A DNA stretch of 64,000 nucleotides from Streptococcus sp. CF8_St5-11 (lineage in GTDB: Bacteria; Bacillota; Bacilli; Lactobacillales; Streptococcaceae): the NCBI RefSeq assembly GCF_024295625.1, contig NZ_JANCOJ010000001.1, forward strand, positions 434,001 through 498,000, read 5' to 3'. Under the pieces are notes generated by a model. It was given only the letters and a program-made list of their open reading frames with translations, searched no databases and was not told the DNA's origin. Shown here piece after piece: positions 38,047 to 48,158 of this stretch. The position numbers and the translations under genes were made by a program. How positions within the stretch are numbered: position 1 is the first letter of the stretch; each line of letters starts with the position of its first letter.

Positions 38047-39447
38047 TTAGTTGTCTTTTTTTGCTTCTTTTTGTTTTGCATGTTTTTCGTAGGCCTTGAG
38101 CTGGCGATCGAGTTCTTTTTGGATAGCTGGTTCTGGGGCGTATTTTTCTTCCCAATCATCTGGCTTCAAAATCTTGTGAGTCACTGGATCAAAGTGCGCT
38201 CTTCCATCTGGGAAAATCTTACCCATATTTGCCCGATGAACAATCTCAAAGACCTCTTCAGGATCCACTCCCATTAGAACAAAGCTACCATAAGTCAGAT
38301 AGAGGGTATCGATCAAGGCATCGACCTGTCCCACCATGGAAATTTCAGCTGGATGCTTGCTACGCACCTTATCTGCAGCCTTATCCAAGGCTTGGTGAAG
38401 AGCTGCTACCGAGCGGTCAAATTCTTCCTCACTTGTGCTAGCTGCTCGGACAAATTCTACCAACTCCTCTTGCTTGAACATGGTTCGATAAAGGGCGTCT
38501 TGAGGTTGCCAAACAACTGGTTTCTCCTGGGTTTCTCCATCCATCACACCATGGAAGGTTTTGACCTTATTGAAGTGATCATCCTTAGAAAGAAAGAGTT
38601 CTTTCTCTGAGAGGATACCAAAGTGTTGCAGGGCCTTTTGAATGCCATCCTTGCCATTACTGGTCGTGGTATGCTTGGCAATCGCTTTGACACTGGTCGT
38701 TCCATTTCCCATCGCAATGGACAAGCCAACACCTGAAAGCATCTCTAAGTCATTATCCGAATCTCCAAAAGCCATCACTTCATCGATGTCAAAGCCAAAT
38801 TCCTGACCAACGATGCGGATCCCTTCTAGTTTGGAAATCCCTGGGTTGAGGACATCTGCTGCAAAAGGACTAGACCGTGTGAATTTCAGATCCGGAAACT
38901 CTTTTTCAATTTTTGCAGTCTCTTCTGGACTCGATAAGATCAACACTTGGTAGATCGGTTCTTGCGCTAGTGCATAGAGGGTGTCCTGATCTTGTGGGAC
39001 GACCTTGCTGACCACTTTGTTAAATCCTCGACTGACGGTACGGGCCATTTTGCGGGGCACAAACCGACTGGACCAGGTTGAAATAGGACTCATCCCAAAA
39101 CTCATGATCCGAGAACCAAATACCCCATCCTTGGTACCGAGAGCAATTTCCTTACGGTGTTCCCGAGCATAGTCAATTAGTTGGTGCAGGCTCTTTTTAT
39201 CGATTGGACTGGTAAACAGCACGCGGTCCTTGGTCAAAATATACTGACCATTATAGGTCACTGCAAAATCAAAACCATAGCGTTCCATAAACGGTTTGAC
39301 AAAGGCCGGTCCCCGACCTGTCGCAAGGCCTACATAGATCCCTTCTTCCTTTAAAGACTGAATAGCTTTTTCTGTTGATTTGAGGACCGCTCGACTATCA
39401 TTCACCAAGGTTCCATCGATATCAAAAAAGACTGCTTTTATTTCCAT
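38047..39447 (-). CDS. HAD (Cof-type) phosphatase fused to a PRA-PH/MazG-like domain
   Basis: 466 residues in two parts. Residues 1-272 are a Cof-type HAD phosphatase with motif I FFDIDGTLVND (8-18) and motif IV GDSDNDLEML. Residues about 285-410 resemble an all-alpha nucleotide pyrophosphohydrolase of the MazG/phosphoribosyl-ATP type (the helix with EEFDRSVAALHQALDKAADK, then VGQVDALIDTLYLTYGSFVLMGVDPEEVFEIVHRANMGKI). A lysine-rich tail ends the chain. The fusion suggests sequential cleavage of a nucleotide: pyrophosphate removal then dephosphorylation. The substrate is unknown. Confidence 0.82.
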   Translation of the reverse strand: MEIKAVFFDIDGTLVNDSRAVLKSTEKAIQSLKEEGIYVGLATGRGPAFVKPFMERYGFDFAVTYNGQYILTKDRVLFTSPIDKKSLHQLIDYAREHRKEIALGTKDGVFGSRIMSFGMSPISTWSSRFVPRKMARTVSRGFNKVVSKVVPQDQDTLYALAQEPIYQVLILSSPEETAKIEKEFPDLKFTRSSPFAADVLNPGISKLEGIRIVGQEFGFDIDEVMAFGDSDNDLEMLSGVGLSIAMGNGTTSVKAIAKHTTTSNGKDGIQKALQHFGILSEKELFLSKDDHFNKVKTFHGVMDGETQEKPVVWQPQDALYRTMFKQEELVEFVRAASTSEEEFDRSVAALHQALDKAADKVRSKHPAEISMVGQVDALIDTLYLTYGSFVLMGVDPEEVFEIVHRANMGKIFPDGRAHFDPVTHKILKPDDWEEKYAPEPAIQKELDRQLKAYEKHAKQKEAKKDN

Positions 39448-39467
39448 GTCTACTGTTTCTTTCTTTT

Positions 39468-39478
39468 TATGATAAAAT
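39468..39478 (+). promoter_or_regulatory. Extended -10 promoter of the asparaginase gene
   Basis: TATGA followed by TAAAAT matches the TRTGn extended -10 pattern. It lies 31 bases before the ATG, with an AAGGAG ribosome-binding site in between. Confidence 0.6.
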
Positions 39479-39509
39479 AAATTATATCACATATTCCAAG
39501 GAGCTTCAC

Positions 39510-40472
39510 ATGTTTAAGAAAATTTTAGCACTACATACCGGAGGAACCATTTCGATGGCGGCAGATGACTCTGGGGCAGTGATTACCAATGAAGTCAATC
39601 CCATGACCCAAGTTACTTCACCAATTGAAGGGATTGCAGTCACCTCAGAGGACTTCTTCAACCTTCCCAGCCCTCAAATGACCCCCCGTCACATGTTAGC
39701 TCTATATCATAAAATCAAAGAGGAAGCCCACAACTACGACGGCATCGTCATCACTCATGGGACAGATACGCTGGAAGAAACGGCTTATTTCTTGGATACC
39801 ATGGAGTTACCAGAGATCGCTGTGGTCATTACAGGAGCTATGCGAAGCTCCAATGAGCTAGGAAGCGATGGTGTCTATAATTTTCTGACAGCCCTTCGAG
39901 TGGCTGCCGATCCAAAAGCACGTGATAAAGGGGTCTTAGTCGTCATGAACGATGAAATTCATGCGGCTAAGTACGTCACCAAAACCCACACTACCAATGT
40001 CAGCACCTTCCAGACACCAACCCACGGCCCACTAGGTTTGGTCATGAAAAAGGAAATCCTCTTCTTTAAAACAGCCGAGCCAAGGGTGCGCTTTGATCTC
40101 GATACCATCGACGGTTTCGTTCCGATCATTGCTACCTACGCAGGGATGAAAACCGATCTGCTGGACATGCTGGATCTTTCAAAGCTCGATGGTCTCATTA
40201 TCGAAGCCTTTGGAGCAGGAAACATCCCTAAAGAAACGGCACATAAACTCCAAGAGTTTATAGATGCAGGCCTTCCAATCGCTTTAGTATCCCGTTGCTT
40301 CAACGGAATCGCTGAACCCGTCTACGCATATGAAGGAGGAGGCGTCCAACTCCATCAAGCAGGTGTCTTTTTCATCAAAGAATTAAATGCCCCCAAAGCG
40401 CGCATCAAACTCCTCATCGCCCTCAATGCCGGCCTAAAAGGACAAGAACTCAAAGACTATATCGAAGGGTAA
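39510..40472 (+). CDS. L-asparaginase
   Basis: 320 residues. Both asparaginase threonine motifs are visible: HTGGTISMA (about 9-17) and ITHGTDTLEETAYFL (about 83-97), with the catalytic lysine in HAAKYVTKTHTTNVSTFQTPTHGPLG (about 153-178). No signal peptide, so a cytoplasmic enzyme turning asparagine into aspartate and ammonia. Divergent from the HAD fusion gene; followed by a structured repeat and a strong terminator shared with recG. Confidence 0.93.
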   Translation: MFKKILALHTGGTISMAADDSGAVITNEVNPMTQVTSPIEGIAVTSEDFFNLPSPQMTPRHMLALYHKIKEEAHNYDGIVITHGTDTLEETAYFLDTMELPEIAVVITGAMRSSNELGSDGVYNFLTALRVAADPKARDKGVLVVMNDEIHAAKYVTKTHTTNVSTFQTPTHGPLGLVMKKEILFFKTAEPRVRFDLDTIDGFVPIIATYAGMKTDLLDMLDLSKLDGLIIEAFGAGNIPKETAHKLQEFIDAGLPIALVSRCFNGIAEPVYAYEGGGVQLHQAGVFFIKELNAPKARIKLLIALNAGLKGQELKDYIEG

Positions 40473-40475
40473 ACT

Positions 40476-40704
40476 AAGATACAAAGCCCGTAAAATGCCA
40501 AGTGAAAATAGGAAATTGTCGCGGGGAGCGAAGCTCACAAGAGAATTTATCTTTTTCACACAGCATATAGGGCGTGCTCAATTCGTGTAACGGCAAGCAC
40601 TATGGTGCCTTGCCTACACGACTCACTAACTCCTCAGGTGGATGGTATCGATCCATCTTCGTCCTGTCGCATTCATCAAGATACAAAGCCCGTAAAATGC
40701 CATC
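40476..40704 (+). repeat. AAGATACAAAG structured repeat locus 2, full and partial copy
   Basis: The full unit (40476-40585) has the same layout as the one at 4551: GCCC / GGGC, ATGC / GCAT and GTGAAAA / TTTTCAC stems enclosing a GAGC gaa GCTC hairpin. The stem bases differ from locus 1 yet remain paired. A strong extra hairpin (about 40583-40621, arms containing GGCAAG / CTTGCC flanked by CGTGTA / TACACG) follows, then a 5' partial copy (40678-40704). It occupies the 3' region of the asparaginase gene. Confidence 0.6.
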
Positions 40705-40709
40705 TTAAA

Positions 40710-40755
40710 GGGAGTGGAGTGGAATCCAAAGAATTTCCACTCCACTCCCTTTTTA
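40710..40755. terminator. Bidirectional terminator between asparaginase gene and recG
   Basis: A 15-bp perfect stem GGGAGTGGAGTGGAA / TTCCACTCCACTCCC with T-run TTTTTAT on the plus side and TTT on the minus side. It lies 5 bases after the recG stop and 237 bases after the asparaginase stop. Confidence 0.92.
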
Positions 40756-40759
40756 TACT

Positions 40760-42775
40760 CTAATCTAAATGTTCTTTCTTTTCTAAATAAAGCGAGAGCA
40801 AATGCCAATCTGGGTGTTCGCGCCAATCTGGCGTGGCTACGATCTGGCTGGCAACTTTCCTTGCTTCTTCCAGAATGGGATAATCTTCTACCAAATCCGC
40901 TACTTGAAATTCTGGAATCCCAGATTGACGGGTTCCAAAGATTTCACCTGAACCTCGCATTTTCAAATCTTCTTCCGCCAGCACAAACCCATTGGTTGTC
41001 TCTGTCATGATTTTCATGCGCTGCTTGCCACTATCTGTCTTAGGATTGGCTACTAGAATAGCATAGGATTGCTTGTTTCCCCGACCAACCCGACCTCGAA
41101 GCTGGTGAAGCTGGCTAAGACCAAACCGATCTGCATCCATAATGACCATAACGGTTGCATTGGGTACGTTGACTCCTACTTCAATAACGGTCGTAGACAC
41201 CAAAACATCAACGTGGTGCTCTTTAAAGGACTGCATGATAGCATCTTTTTCTTCACTTTTCATCTTCCCGTGAAGAAGAGAAACGCGTGCTCGCTGACCA
41301 AAGAAGGCCTCTAGCTCTTCTTGGAGGGCAAGGGCGTTTTTCAAATCTAGCGCCTCTGACTCTTCAATCAATGGAGAAATAAAATAAGCTTGAGAACCTT
41401 TGCCAAGTTCTTTGACTAACCAGTCGAGGACCACTTCTAACTGCTCATGCTTGACCCAACGTGTGATGATTTCCTTTCGTCCAGCAGGCATCTGGTCAAT
41501 GATGGACACATCCATATCTCCAAAGGCTGTAATAGCCAAGGTCCGGGGAATAGGGGTAGCCGTCATCATCAGGACGTCTGGATTTTGTCCTTTTTCTCGA
41601 AGGATACGGCGCTGGGAAACCCCAAAACGGTGCTGTTCATCAATAATGACCAAGCCTAGATCTTGGTAGTGAACTCCCTCTTGAATCAAGGCATGTGTCC
41701 CCACAATCAGTTGAGCTGTTCCTGAGGCGATCTCTTCTATGACTTCTCGTTTCTCAGCCGCCTTTAATCCTCCTGTTAAAAGGGCAATTGGCAAGTCAGG
41801 AAAAAGATTTTGCAAGCTTTCCTTGTGTTGCTCTGCCAAAATCTCCGTTGGAACCATCAAGGCTGCTTGCTTCCCAGCGCTTAAGGCTGCATACATGGCA
41901 AGACCGGCCACGACTGTCTTCCCGCTTCCCACATCCCCTTGCAAGAGGCGGTTCATATGATAAGAAGAAGCCATATCTGTCAAGATTTCATTCAAGCTGT
42001 TTTCTTGAGCTTGCGTTAGCTCAAAGGGAAGCTGTTTTTTTCGTTCTGCTAATTTTTCTGGATTCCAGGCCAAGGAAATCCCTTGGCTGGCATCGTGATT
42101 TTCTTCTTTTAGCACTTGGAATTGCAACTGGAAAAAGAGGAGCTCTTCAAATTTTACCCGGCGAAGAGCTTGCTTGTACTCTGCCAGATCCTTAGGAAAA
42201 TGCATAGCCTGCACTGCTTGAGAGCGTGACAAGAGTTGATAACGCTCCCGCAAAACTTGGGGCAAATTCTCTTCTAAAAGCTGATCCAAGCCCTGATCGA
42301 ATGCTATTTTGATCAATTTCACCAGGCTGTTTTGGCTGACTCCTTGCGTCACCCGATAGACTGGCTGCAAATCATCTTCCACTTGAGCCAGGAGCTTCAT
42401 TCCTGTCAAACTGCCTTTTGCCTTGTCCCATTTCCCAAAAATCGCTACTGTTTGCTGAACCTCGATTTTGTCTGCTAGATAGGGTTGATTGAAAAAATTA
42501 ACCGCAATCACTTGGTCTCCCTGTTTGATCGAAAAACGCAAGCGATTTCGTTTGTAACCATAATATTGGACATTGGCTGGTGTTGCTACCACCCCAGAGA
42601 TGACTGCTTTTTCCCCATCTTCTAACTCTAAAACATTGCGGGTTTTGAAGTCTTCATACCGAAAGGGGAAATACAAGAGTAGATCTTCTAAGGTTTCAAT
42701 CCCTAATTTTTTAAATTTTTCCGCCGATTTTGGACCGACGCCAGGCAGTACGGATAAGGGTTGGTGTAAATTCAT
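40760..42775 (-). CDS. recG: ATP-dependent DNA helicase RecG
   Basis: 671 residues, full length. An N-terminal wedge/OB domain (about 60-150) precedes helicase motifs: Walker A GDVGSGKT (about 278-285), DEQH box IIDEQHRFGVSQR, TATPIPRT and the C-terminal motif VI QLRGRVGRG, with the TRG-like FGTRQSGIPEF. RecG remodels stalled forks and branched DNA. It follows alr and acpS in the order also seen in pneumococcus. Confidence 0.97.
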   Translation of the reverse strand: MNLHQPLSVLPGVGPKSAEKFKKLGIETLEDLLLYFPFRYEDFKTRNVLELEDGEKAVISGVVATPANVQYYGYKRNRLRFSIKQGDQVIAVNFFNQPYLADKIEVQQTVAIFGKWDKAKGSLTGMKLLAQVEDDLQPVYRVTQGVSQNSLVKLIKIAFDQGLDQLLEENLPQVLRERYQLLSRSQAVQAMHFPKDLAEYKQALRRVKFEELLFFQLQFQVLKEENHDASQGISLAWNPEKLAERKKQLPFELTQAQENSLNEILTDMASSYHMNRLLQGDVGSGKTVVAGLAMYAALSAGKQAALMVPTEILAEQHKESLQNLFPDLPIALLTGGLKAAEKREVIEEIASGTAQLIVGTHALIQEGVHYQDLGLVIIDEQHRFGVSQRRILREKGQNPDVLMMTATPIPRTLAITAFGDMDVSIIDQMPAGRKEIITRWVKHEQLEVVLDWLVKELGKGSQAYFISPLIEESEALDLKNALALQEELEAFFGQRARVSLLHGKMKSEEKDAIMQSFKEHHVDVLVSTTVIEVGVNVPNATVMVIMDADRFGLSQLHQLRGRVGRGNKQSYAILVANPKTDSGKQRMKIMTETTNGFVLAEEDLKMRGSGEIFGTRQSGIPEFQVADLVEDYPILEEARKVASQIVATPDWREHPDWHLLSLYLEKKEHLD

Positions 42776-42833
42776 TGTTCCTCCTTTCTTTTATAAAAAA
42801 GCAGGTCCTTCAGGGAAAACCCACCTACTTTTT

Positions 42834-43946
42834 TTATTCTTCACCTGCATAGTCACGAGGAATCCGATCACTCAAGAGACAGACTACTTCATAATTAATG
42901 GTACCACGGTAGTCCGCAATCTCTGTTGCCGTAATTTCTTTCTCGCCGTCTCGGCCAATCAGGGTAACCTTGGTTCCCAGAGGTAATTCTTCTGGAAGGC
43001 GAACAGTAATCTGGTCCATCGAAACGCGACCAACAATGGGACAATACTCACCCTTAATTAGCACATGGAAATTTTGCATTTCTCGGATCCAACCATCCGC
43101 ATAGCCAATGGGAATCGTTCCAATCCATTGGGCATCTTCCGTCGTATAGGTTGCCCCGTAGCCAATATCTTGTCCGGCTTCTAACTGTTTGACATGAACC
43201 AATTCGCTCACCAAACTCAAGGCTGGCTTGATTTCATAAGGCAAGGCTAGCACCGAACCACTTGGATTCAAGCCATACATGACATCTCCCAGACGAACAG
43301 CTGTGAAAATCGTATCTGCATGCCACAAAGAGGTGGCTGAATTACTAGCATGAACAATCGGAGGAAGGGTTTCAAGAGCATCCAATACTTCTTTGAAAAA
43401 ATGATATTGCGCTTGAAATTTTCGATCATCTGCTTCATCTGCTGTCGCAAAATGAGTAAAGATTCCCTCAATTTCAGCATCAGCTGCTAAGAGGAGGCGT
43501 TCAGCCTCTTTGATCTCTTCGATTCTTCGGAATCCAATCCGCCCCATTCCTGAGTCCACCTTAATATGGACCTTCAATCCTGAAAGATCTGCTTCTTCTC
43601 CAAGCAATTGATTCAACCAAGCAAGACTAGCCACCGTTAAGCGGATGTCCTGCTCTTTGGCCAGACTCACTGTTTCACTTGGCACAACTCCCAAAATCAA
43701 AATAGGGTGTTGCAAACCTTCTTCACGGATTTCAAGGGCTTCATCCATATTGGAGACACAAAAGCCATCTACTTGAGCTGCTAATTTTTTGGTCACTGCA
43801 ACGACCCCATGACCATAGGCATTGGCCTTGACGACTGCATACTTTAAGGTTTGACTCGGAATATGCTCACTAACTTGTTGCACATTAAAGGCAATGGCAT
43901 CTAAATCAATTCTTGCAACAGTTGGTCTATGTTTACTTGCTTTCAT
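42834..43946 (-). CDS. alr: Alanine racemase
   Basis: 370 residues. The PLP lysine is Lys 40 in [10 protein letters not shown], and the second catalytic residue is the tyrosine in [10 protein letters not shown] (about 265). The start at 43946 (MKASKHRP) is chosen because GGAGG lies 7 bases upstream; an in-frame ATG 21 bases earlier lies before that site. It makes D-alanine for peptidoglycan and teichoic acids. It overlaps acpS by 14 bases. Confidence 0.96.
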   Translation of the reverse strand: MKASKHRPTVARIDLDAIAFNVQQVSEHIPSQTLKYAVVKANAYGHGVVAVTKKLAAQVDGFCVSNMDEALEIREEGLQHPILILGVVPSETVSLAKEQDIRLTVASLAWLNQLLGEEADLSGLKVHIKVDSGMGRIGFRRIEEIKEAERLLLAADAEIEGIFTHFATADEADDRKFQAQYHFFKEVLDALETLPPIVHASNSATSLWHADTIFTAVRLGDVMYGLNPSGSVLALPYEIKPALSLVSELVHVKQLEAGQDIGYGATYTTEDAQWIGTIPIGYADGWIREMQNFHVLIKGEYCPIVGRVSMDQITVRLPEELPLGTKVTLIGRDGEKEITATEIADYRGTINYEVVCLLSDRIPRDYAGEE

Positions 43947-44298
43947 TTTCTTCCTCCAAAATGACACTGGTCGAGACTAAGTCTCCCTTGTGACTGATCG
44001 AAATCCATACCTTACCAGAAAAAGGAGACTTGGAAAAATAGGGTGCTCCGTGGGCATCATTTAAAATTTCTAAATCTTGAAAACCAACTGGTCCAATCCC
44101 TGTTCCCATGGCCTTTGAAAAGGCTTCTTTGGCTGACCATCGGCCCGTCAAATATTCCATTTTCCGCTTTCCAGATAATTCCTCAAAGCGTGCTCGCTCA
44201 GTCTCGGTTAAGACTTTTTCAGCAAATCGTGCATTCTTGTGATAGGCTTTTTCAATCGCAGCGATCGATTCGATATCGATGCCATGTCCTTTGATCAT
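43933..44298 (-). CDS. acpS: Holo-[acyl-carrier-protein] synthase
   Basis: 121 residues. The magnesium/CoA site is formed by Asp in GHGIDIESI (Asp 7 or 8 region) and Glu in [17 protein letters not shown] (about 57). AcpS transfers phosphopantetheine from CoA to acyl carrier protein, activating fatty acid synthesis. It is the first gene of acpS-alr-recG. Confidence 0.96.
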   Translation of the reverse strand: MIKGHGIDIESIAAIEKAYHKNARFAEKVLTETERARFEELSGKRKMEYLTGRWSAKEAFSKAMGTGIGPVGFQDLEILNDAHGAPYFSKSPFSGKVWISISHKGDLVSTSVILEEENESK

Positions 44299-44349
44299 CT
44301 TGTTTTATCCTTATTTATCGTTTCAGAATCGTCTAACTGACAAAAGAGA

Positions 44350-44379
44350 AGGGGCTAAAGAATCACTCCTTCCGCCCCT
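44350..44379 (-). terminator. Probable terminator of the DAHP synthase gene
   Basis: Minus-strand stem AGGGGC / GCCCCT with an 18-base loop and a T-rich tail (TCTCTTTTG), just after the stop codon at 44385. The T-run is interrupted, so efficiency is uncertain. Confidence 0.5.
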
Positions 44380-44384
44380 GCCTT

Positions 44385-45413
44385 TTACTTATTCATCGTT
44401 GCAATTTCTTTGACCAAGGCCTGTGTTTTTTCCCAACCCAGGCAAGGGTCTGTGATGGATTGACCATAAACCACTGGTTCATTTTGACGGCCATCTTCTA
44501 GATAGGATTCAATCATGAAACCACGAACTAAAGTTGCCAAATCCTTGTTCCAAGCACGGTTCATCATGGTTTCTCTCACGATACGTACTTGCTCTTCGAA
44601 TTGTTTGCCAGAGTTGTCATGGTTGGTATCCAACAGGATGAAGGGATGTTGCAAGCCCATTTCGCTATAGCGTTTTGCTGCCGCTAGCAAATCTTCATAA
44701 TGGTAATTTGGAATATTCTTTCCAGCTGCATCCAATCCTCCGCGAAGGATCGCATGGGCCAAAGGATTTCCTGATGTTTCCACTGCTTGGGCATTGAACA
44801 AGAAGTTTTGAGGATGTTGGGCTGCATAAATCGCATTGAACATGACAGAAAGATTTCCAGAGGTTGGATTCTTCATGCCTGTTGGAGCAGAGATCCCACT
44901 AGATACAAAACGGTGCTCCTGGTCTTCGACTGAACGCGCTCCAATGGCATGATAAGAAATCAAATCTTCAACATAAGGAAGACTGCCTGGATAGAGCAAT
45001 TCATCCGCAGTCGTCAAACCAGTTTCTGTAATCACACGATAGTGAAGATGCCGAACCGCTTTTAAACCATCTACAAAGCTTGGTGCGGCCTGTGTATCTG
45101 GTTGGTGCATCAAGCCTTTGTAGCCATCCCCATTGGTCCGAGGCTTAGCCGTATAGACCCGCATCACAATAAAAATCTGATCTTTCACTTGCTCTTGCAG
45201 GTCTGCCAAGCGACGGGCATACTCCATCACCGCTTCTTCATTATCAGAAGAACAAGGCCCGATCACAAGAAGAATCCGTTGGTCTTCTCCTTTGATAATC
45301 GCCTCTAACTCTCGATCACGCGCTTCTTTTCGCTCCAAGGCTGAACCTTCCAAGCGATACAGCGAAGTGATCTCTTGCTCATCAATCTTATTGCTCTTCG
45401 TAACGAATACCAT
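44385..45413 (-). CDS. 3-deoxy-7-phosphoheptulonate synthase
   Basis: 342 residues, class I DAHP synthase. Phosphoenolpyruvate and metal sites are visible in VIGPCSSDN (about 52-60), KPRTNGDGYKGLMHQPD (about 91-107) and GARSVEDQEHR. It begins the shikimate pathway. It lies directly after secA (52-base gap). Pneumococcus has two adjacent paralogs here; this window has only one. Without seeing inhibitor-site residues I do not assign Phe, Tyr or Trp sensitivity. Confidence 0.93.
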   Translation of the reverse strand: MVFVTKSNKIDEQEITSLYRLEGSALERKEARDRELEAIIKGEDQRILLVIGPCSSDNEEAVMEYARRLADLQEQVKDQIFIVMRVYTAKPRTNGDGYKGLMHQPDTQAAPSFVDGLKAVRHLHYRVITETGLTTADELLYPGSLPYVEDLISYHAIGARSVEDQEHRFVSSGISAPTGMKNPTSGNLSVMFNAIYAAQHPQNFLFNAQAVETSGNPLAHAILRGGLDAAGKNIPNYHYEDLLAAAKRYSEMGLQHPFILLDTNHDNSGKQFEEQVRIVRETMMNRAWNKDLATLVRGFMIESYLEDGRQNEPVVYGQSITDPCLGWEKTQALVKEIATMNK

Positions 45414-45465
45414 ACGGCCTCCTTTTACTACCTAGACCCATCCTCACTACGTTTAAGAGGAGATC

Positions 45466-47985
45466 TTAAAGTTTACGTCCGTGACAGTTTTTAAATTTCT
45501 TACCTGAACCACAAGGGCACAAATCATTGCGTTTCACTTGTGACAAATCAATTTCTGCTGGAATATCTTGTTGTTGCGCTGCAATATTGCGAGTAGCAGT
45601 TGTTGAAATGCTGTGTTCTGTACGTGGACGTTCTTGTTCGTGAATTTGGGCTTTCATCATGAGACGAGTGACATCAAATTCAATTGATCCAATCATATCG
45701 TTAAACATACGGAAACTTTCTGATTGGTATTCCACCACTGGGTTATTTTGCGCATACCCACGAAGTCCAACGGCATTTCGCAATTGATCCAAAGCATCGA
45801 TGTGGTCTGTCCACTTGCTGTCCACCACTCGAAGGATCAATACTTTTTGGAACTCTTGCACAGACTCTTCGTCACGCAATTTCGCTACTTGACTGGCATA
45901 GATTTCTTCTGCCCGTCCATACAAGTAGTCGATGACTTCCTTGTCTGATTTTCCTTCAATATCACTTTCAGAAATCGTATCTTCCGGAACCAAATTGTAT
46001 TTGGCAAAGTTTAGAATCGCTTCGATGCGTTCTTCCTTGCTTGAGTGGCTAGCTCCTTCGACAATCCGTTTGATCGTCCGTTTAATCATAGCCATGATTT
46101 CAGGAGCCAAGTCGCGGTTAGCTGTGATCACATCATAGCGTTCTGCATAGATGATCTCCCGTTGTTCCCGCATCACGTCATCGTATTGAAGGACTTGCTT
46201 ACGAGTATCGTAGTTATTTCCTTCAACCCGTTTTTGTGCTCCCTCTACTTGGCGGGTAAACATGTTTGAACGAATAACTGATTCTTCTTCACTCAACTTG
46301 AAGCGGTCGAGCACTGCTTTGATCCGTTCGGAACCGAAACGACGCATCAACTCATCTTCAAGAGACAAGTAGAATTGAGATTCACCTGGATCTCCTTGAC
46401 GTCCGGAACGTCCACGAAGCTGGTTGTCGATCCGACGACTTTCATGACGCTCTGTCCCGATGACACACAGTCCACCGAGTTCGCGAACCCCTTCACCGAG
46501 CTTGATATCGGTACCACGTCCAGCCATGTTGGTCGCGATGGTAACAGCGCCACGTTGACCAGCATTCATAATGATTTGCGCTTCTTTGTAGTGGTTTTTC
46601 GCATTCAAGACTTCGTGAGGAACACCTGCTTGCACCAACAATTGAGAAAGGTAATCACTGGTTTCAACGGCAACAGTACCAACAAGGACTGGTTGCCCTT
46701 TTTCGTGACGAGATTTCACATCTTCCACAACAGCCTTGAATTTTGATTTCAAGCTTGGGTAGAGAAGGTCTGGATGGTCAATACGGGCAATCGGACGGTT
46801 AGTTGGAATTGGAATCACGCGAATGTTGTAGATTTCACGGAATTCTTCTTCTTCAGTTTTCCCTGTCCCTGTCATCCCTGACAACTTCTTATACATACGG
46901 AAGAGGTTTTGGTAAGTAATCGATGCAGATGTTTTGGTTTCTTCTTGAACTGGAACACCTTCTTTAGCTTCGATCGCTTGGTGAAGCCCATCAGAATAAC
47001 GACGACCTTCCATGGTCCGACCAGTAAATTGGTCGACGATCAAGATTTCTTGATCTTCGCTGACCACATAGTCGATATCCAAAATCATGATGTAGTTGGC
47101 ACGAAGGGCATTATCGATAAAGTGGGTCAAGGCTACGTTTTCAATATCGTACAAGTTTTCAAGATTAAAGTAGCTTTCTGCCTTATCAATCCCTGAATCA
47201 GACAAACCGATGGTTTTAGATGGGACATCGATAATGTAATCGTCCTCTGTCAAGGTCTTCACATAAGCATCCGCCATGTGATAGAGCTGGCTCGTATCAG
47301 AAGCTGTCTGACCAGAAACGATCAACGGAGTACGAGCTTCGTCAATCAAAATCGAGTCTACCTCATCGACCAAGGCGTAGTTCAATGGACGTTGAACCAT
47401 GTTTTCTGCACGCACAACCATGTTGTCACGCAGATAGTCAAATCCGATCTCTGAGTTGGTTGAGTAAGTAATATCACAGAGGTAAGCTTCTTTTTTCTCA
47501 GCTGGAGATTTTGCTGCCAGGTTGATCCCTACTGAAAGACCAAGCCATGAGTAAAGTTCTCCCATCTCTGTTGCATCCCGCTCTGTCAGGTATTCATTGA
47601 CGGTAACAACGTGTACCCCTTTACCAGACAAGGCATTCAAGTATACAGGCATGGTTGCTGTCAGGGTTTTTCCTTCCCCTGTACGCATCTCTGGAACGTC
47701 ACCATGGTGAAGGACGATTCCCCCCATGACCTGAACCTTGTATGGGAACAAACCAAGGACCCGTTTTGCAGCTTCACGAACAACTGCAAAAGCCTCGTAC
47801 AAGAGATCATCCAAAGACTCACCATCTTGATAGCGTTGCTTAAACTCAACTGTTTTCGCTTTTAATTCGTCATCCGTCAAAGCTGCCATTTGGTCTTCAT
47901 AAGAAAAGACCTTGTCAGCCATTTTTTCAAGGCGTTTGATTTCGCCTCGATCATTTTCAATAATTGTTTTTACTAAATTTGCCAT
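45466..47985 (-). CDS. secA: Preprotein translocase ATPase SecA (general pathway)
   Basis: 839 residues, the canonical size. Walker A is [14 protein letters not shown] (about 101-114), the DEAD-like box [16 protein letters not shown] (about 207-222), and GRGTDI marks the second motor domain. The C-terminal zinc motif [14 protein letters not shown], which binds SecB-like partners or lipids, is intact; accessory SecA2 proteins lack it, so this is the housekeeping SecA. A good promoter lies 46-74 bases upstream. Confidence 0.97.
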   Translation of the reverse strand: MANLVKTIIENDRGEIKRLEKMADKVFSYEDQMAALTDDELKAKTVEFKQRYQDGESLDDLLYEAFAVVREAAKRVLGLFPYKVQVMGGIVLHHGDVPEMRTGEGKTLTATMPVYLNALSGKGVHVVTVNEYLTERDATEMGELYSWLGLSVGINLAAKSPAEKKEAYLCDITYSTNSEIGFDYLRDNMVVRAENMVQRPLNYALVDEVDSILIDEARTPLIVSGQTASDTSQLYHMADAYVKTLTEDDYIIDVPSKTIGLSDSGIDKAESYFNLENLYDIENVALTHFIDNALRANYIMILDIDYVVSEDQEILIVDQFTGRTMEGRRYSDGLHQAIEAKEGVPVQEETKTSASITYQNLFRMYKKLSGMTGTGKTEEEEFREIYNIRVIPIPTNRPIARIDHPDLLYPSLKSKFKAVVEDVKSRHEKGQPVLVGTVAVETSDYLSQLLVQAGVPHEVLNAKNHYKEAQIIMNAGQRGAVTIATNMAGRGTDIKLGEGVRELGGLCVIGTERHESRRIDNQLRGRSGRQGDPGESQFYLSLEDELMRRFGSERIKAVLDRFKLSEEESVIRSNMFTRQVEGAQKRVEGNNYDTRKQVLQYDDVMREQREIIYAERYDVITANRDLAPEIMAMIKRTIKRIVEGASHSSKEERIEAILNFAKYNLVPEDTISESDIEGKSDKEVIDYLYGRAEEIYASQVAKLRDEESVQEFQKVLILRVVDSKWTDHIDALDQLRNAVGLRGYAQNNPVVEYQSESFRMFNDMIGSIEFDVTRLMMKAQIHEQERPRTEHSISTTATRNIAAQQQDIPAEIDLSQVKRNDLCPCGSGKKFKNCHGRKL

Positions 47986-48030
47986 TTTTTTCCTTACTTT
48001 GATTTTTTCAAAATCTAAAATGTTCTTTTT

Positions 48031-48059
48031 ATTCTAGCATTTTTTTAACATTTTTTCAA
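48031..48059 (-). promoter_or_regulatory. secA promoter
   Basis: On the minus strand TTGAAA (48059-48054), 17-base spacer, TAGAAT (48036-48031), preceded by TGC, so also an extended -10. Confidence 0.75.
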
Positions 48060-48115
48060 GATCAAGGCTGTATCTTACAAGACTTTCGAGTGGTTTTTTC
48101 GTGTAAGAAAATCCA

Positions 48116-48145
48116 AAAAGATGCCTGCTCAAGCAGACATCTTTT
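48116..48145 (-). terminator. Rho-independent terminator of the KimA-like gene
   Basis: Minus-strand hairpin AAAAGATGTCTGCT tg AGCAGGCATCTTTT followed by T, 14 bases after the stop codon at 48159. Confidence 0.85.
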
Positions 48146-48158
48146 CTATATACGGTGT

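Noticed and set aside
45466..47985. SecA considered as the accessory SecA2 partner of the GtfA/GtfB operon
   Set aside because: It has full canonical length and the C-terminal zinc motif [14 protein letters not shown], and it lies in the housekeeping secA neighbourhood with DAHP synthase, acpS, alr and recG.
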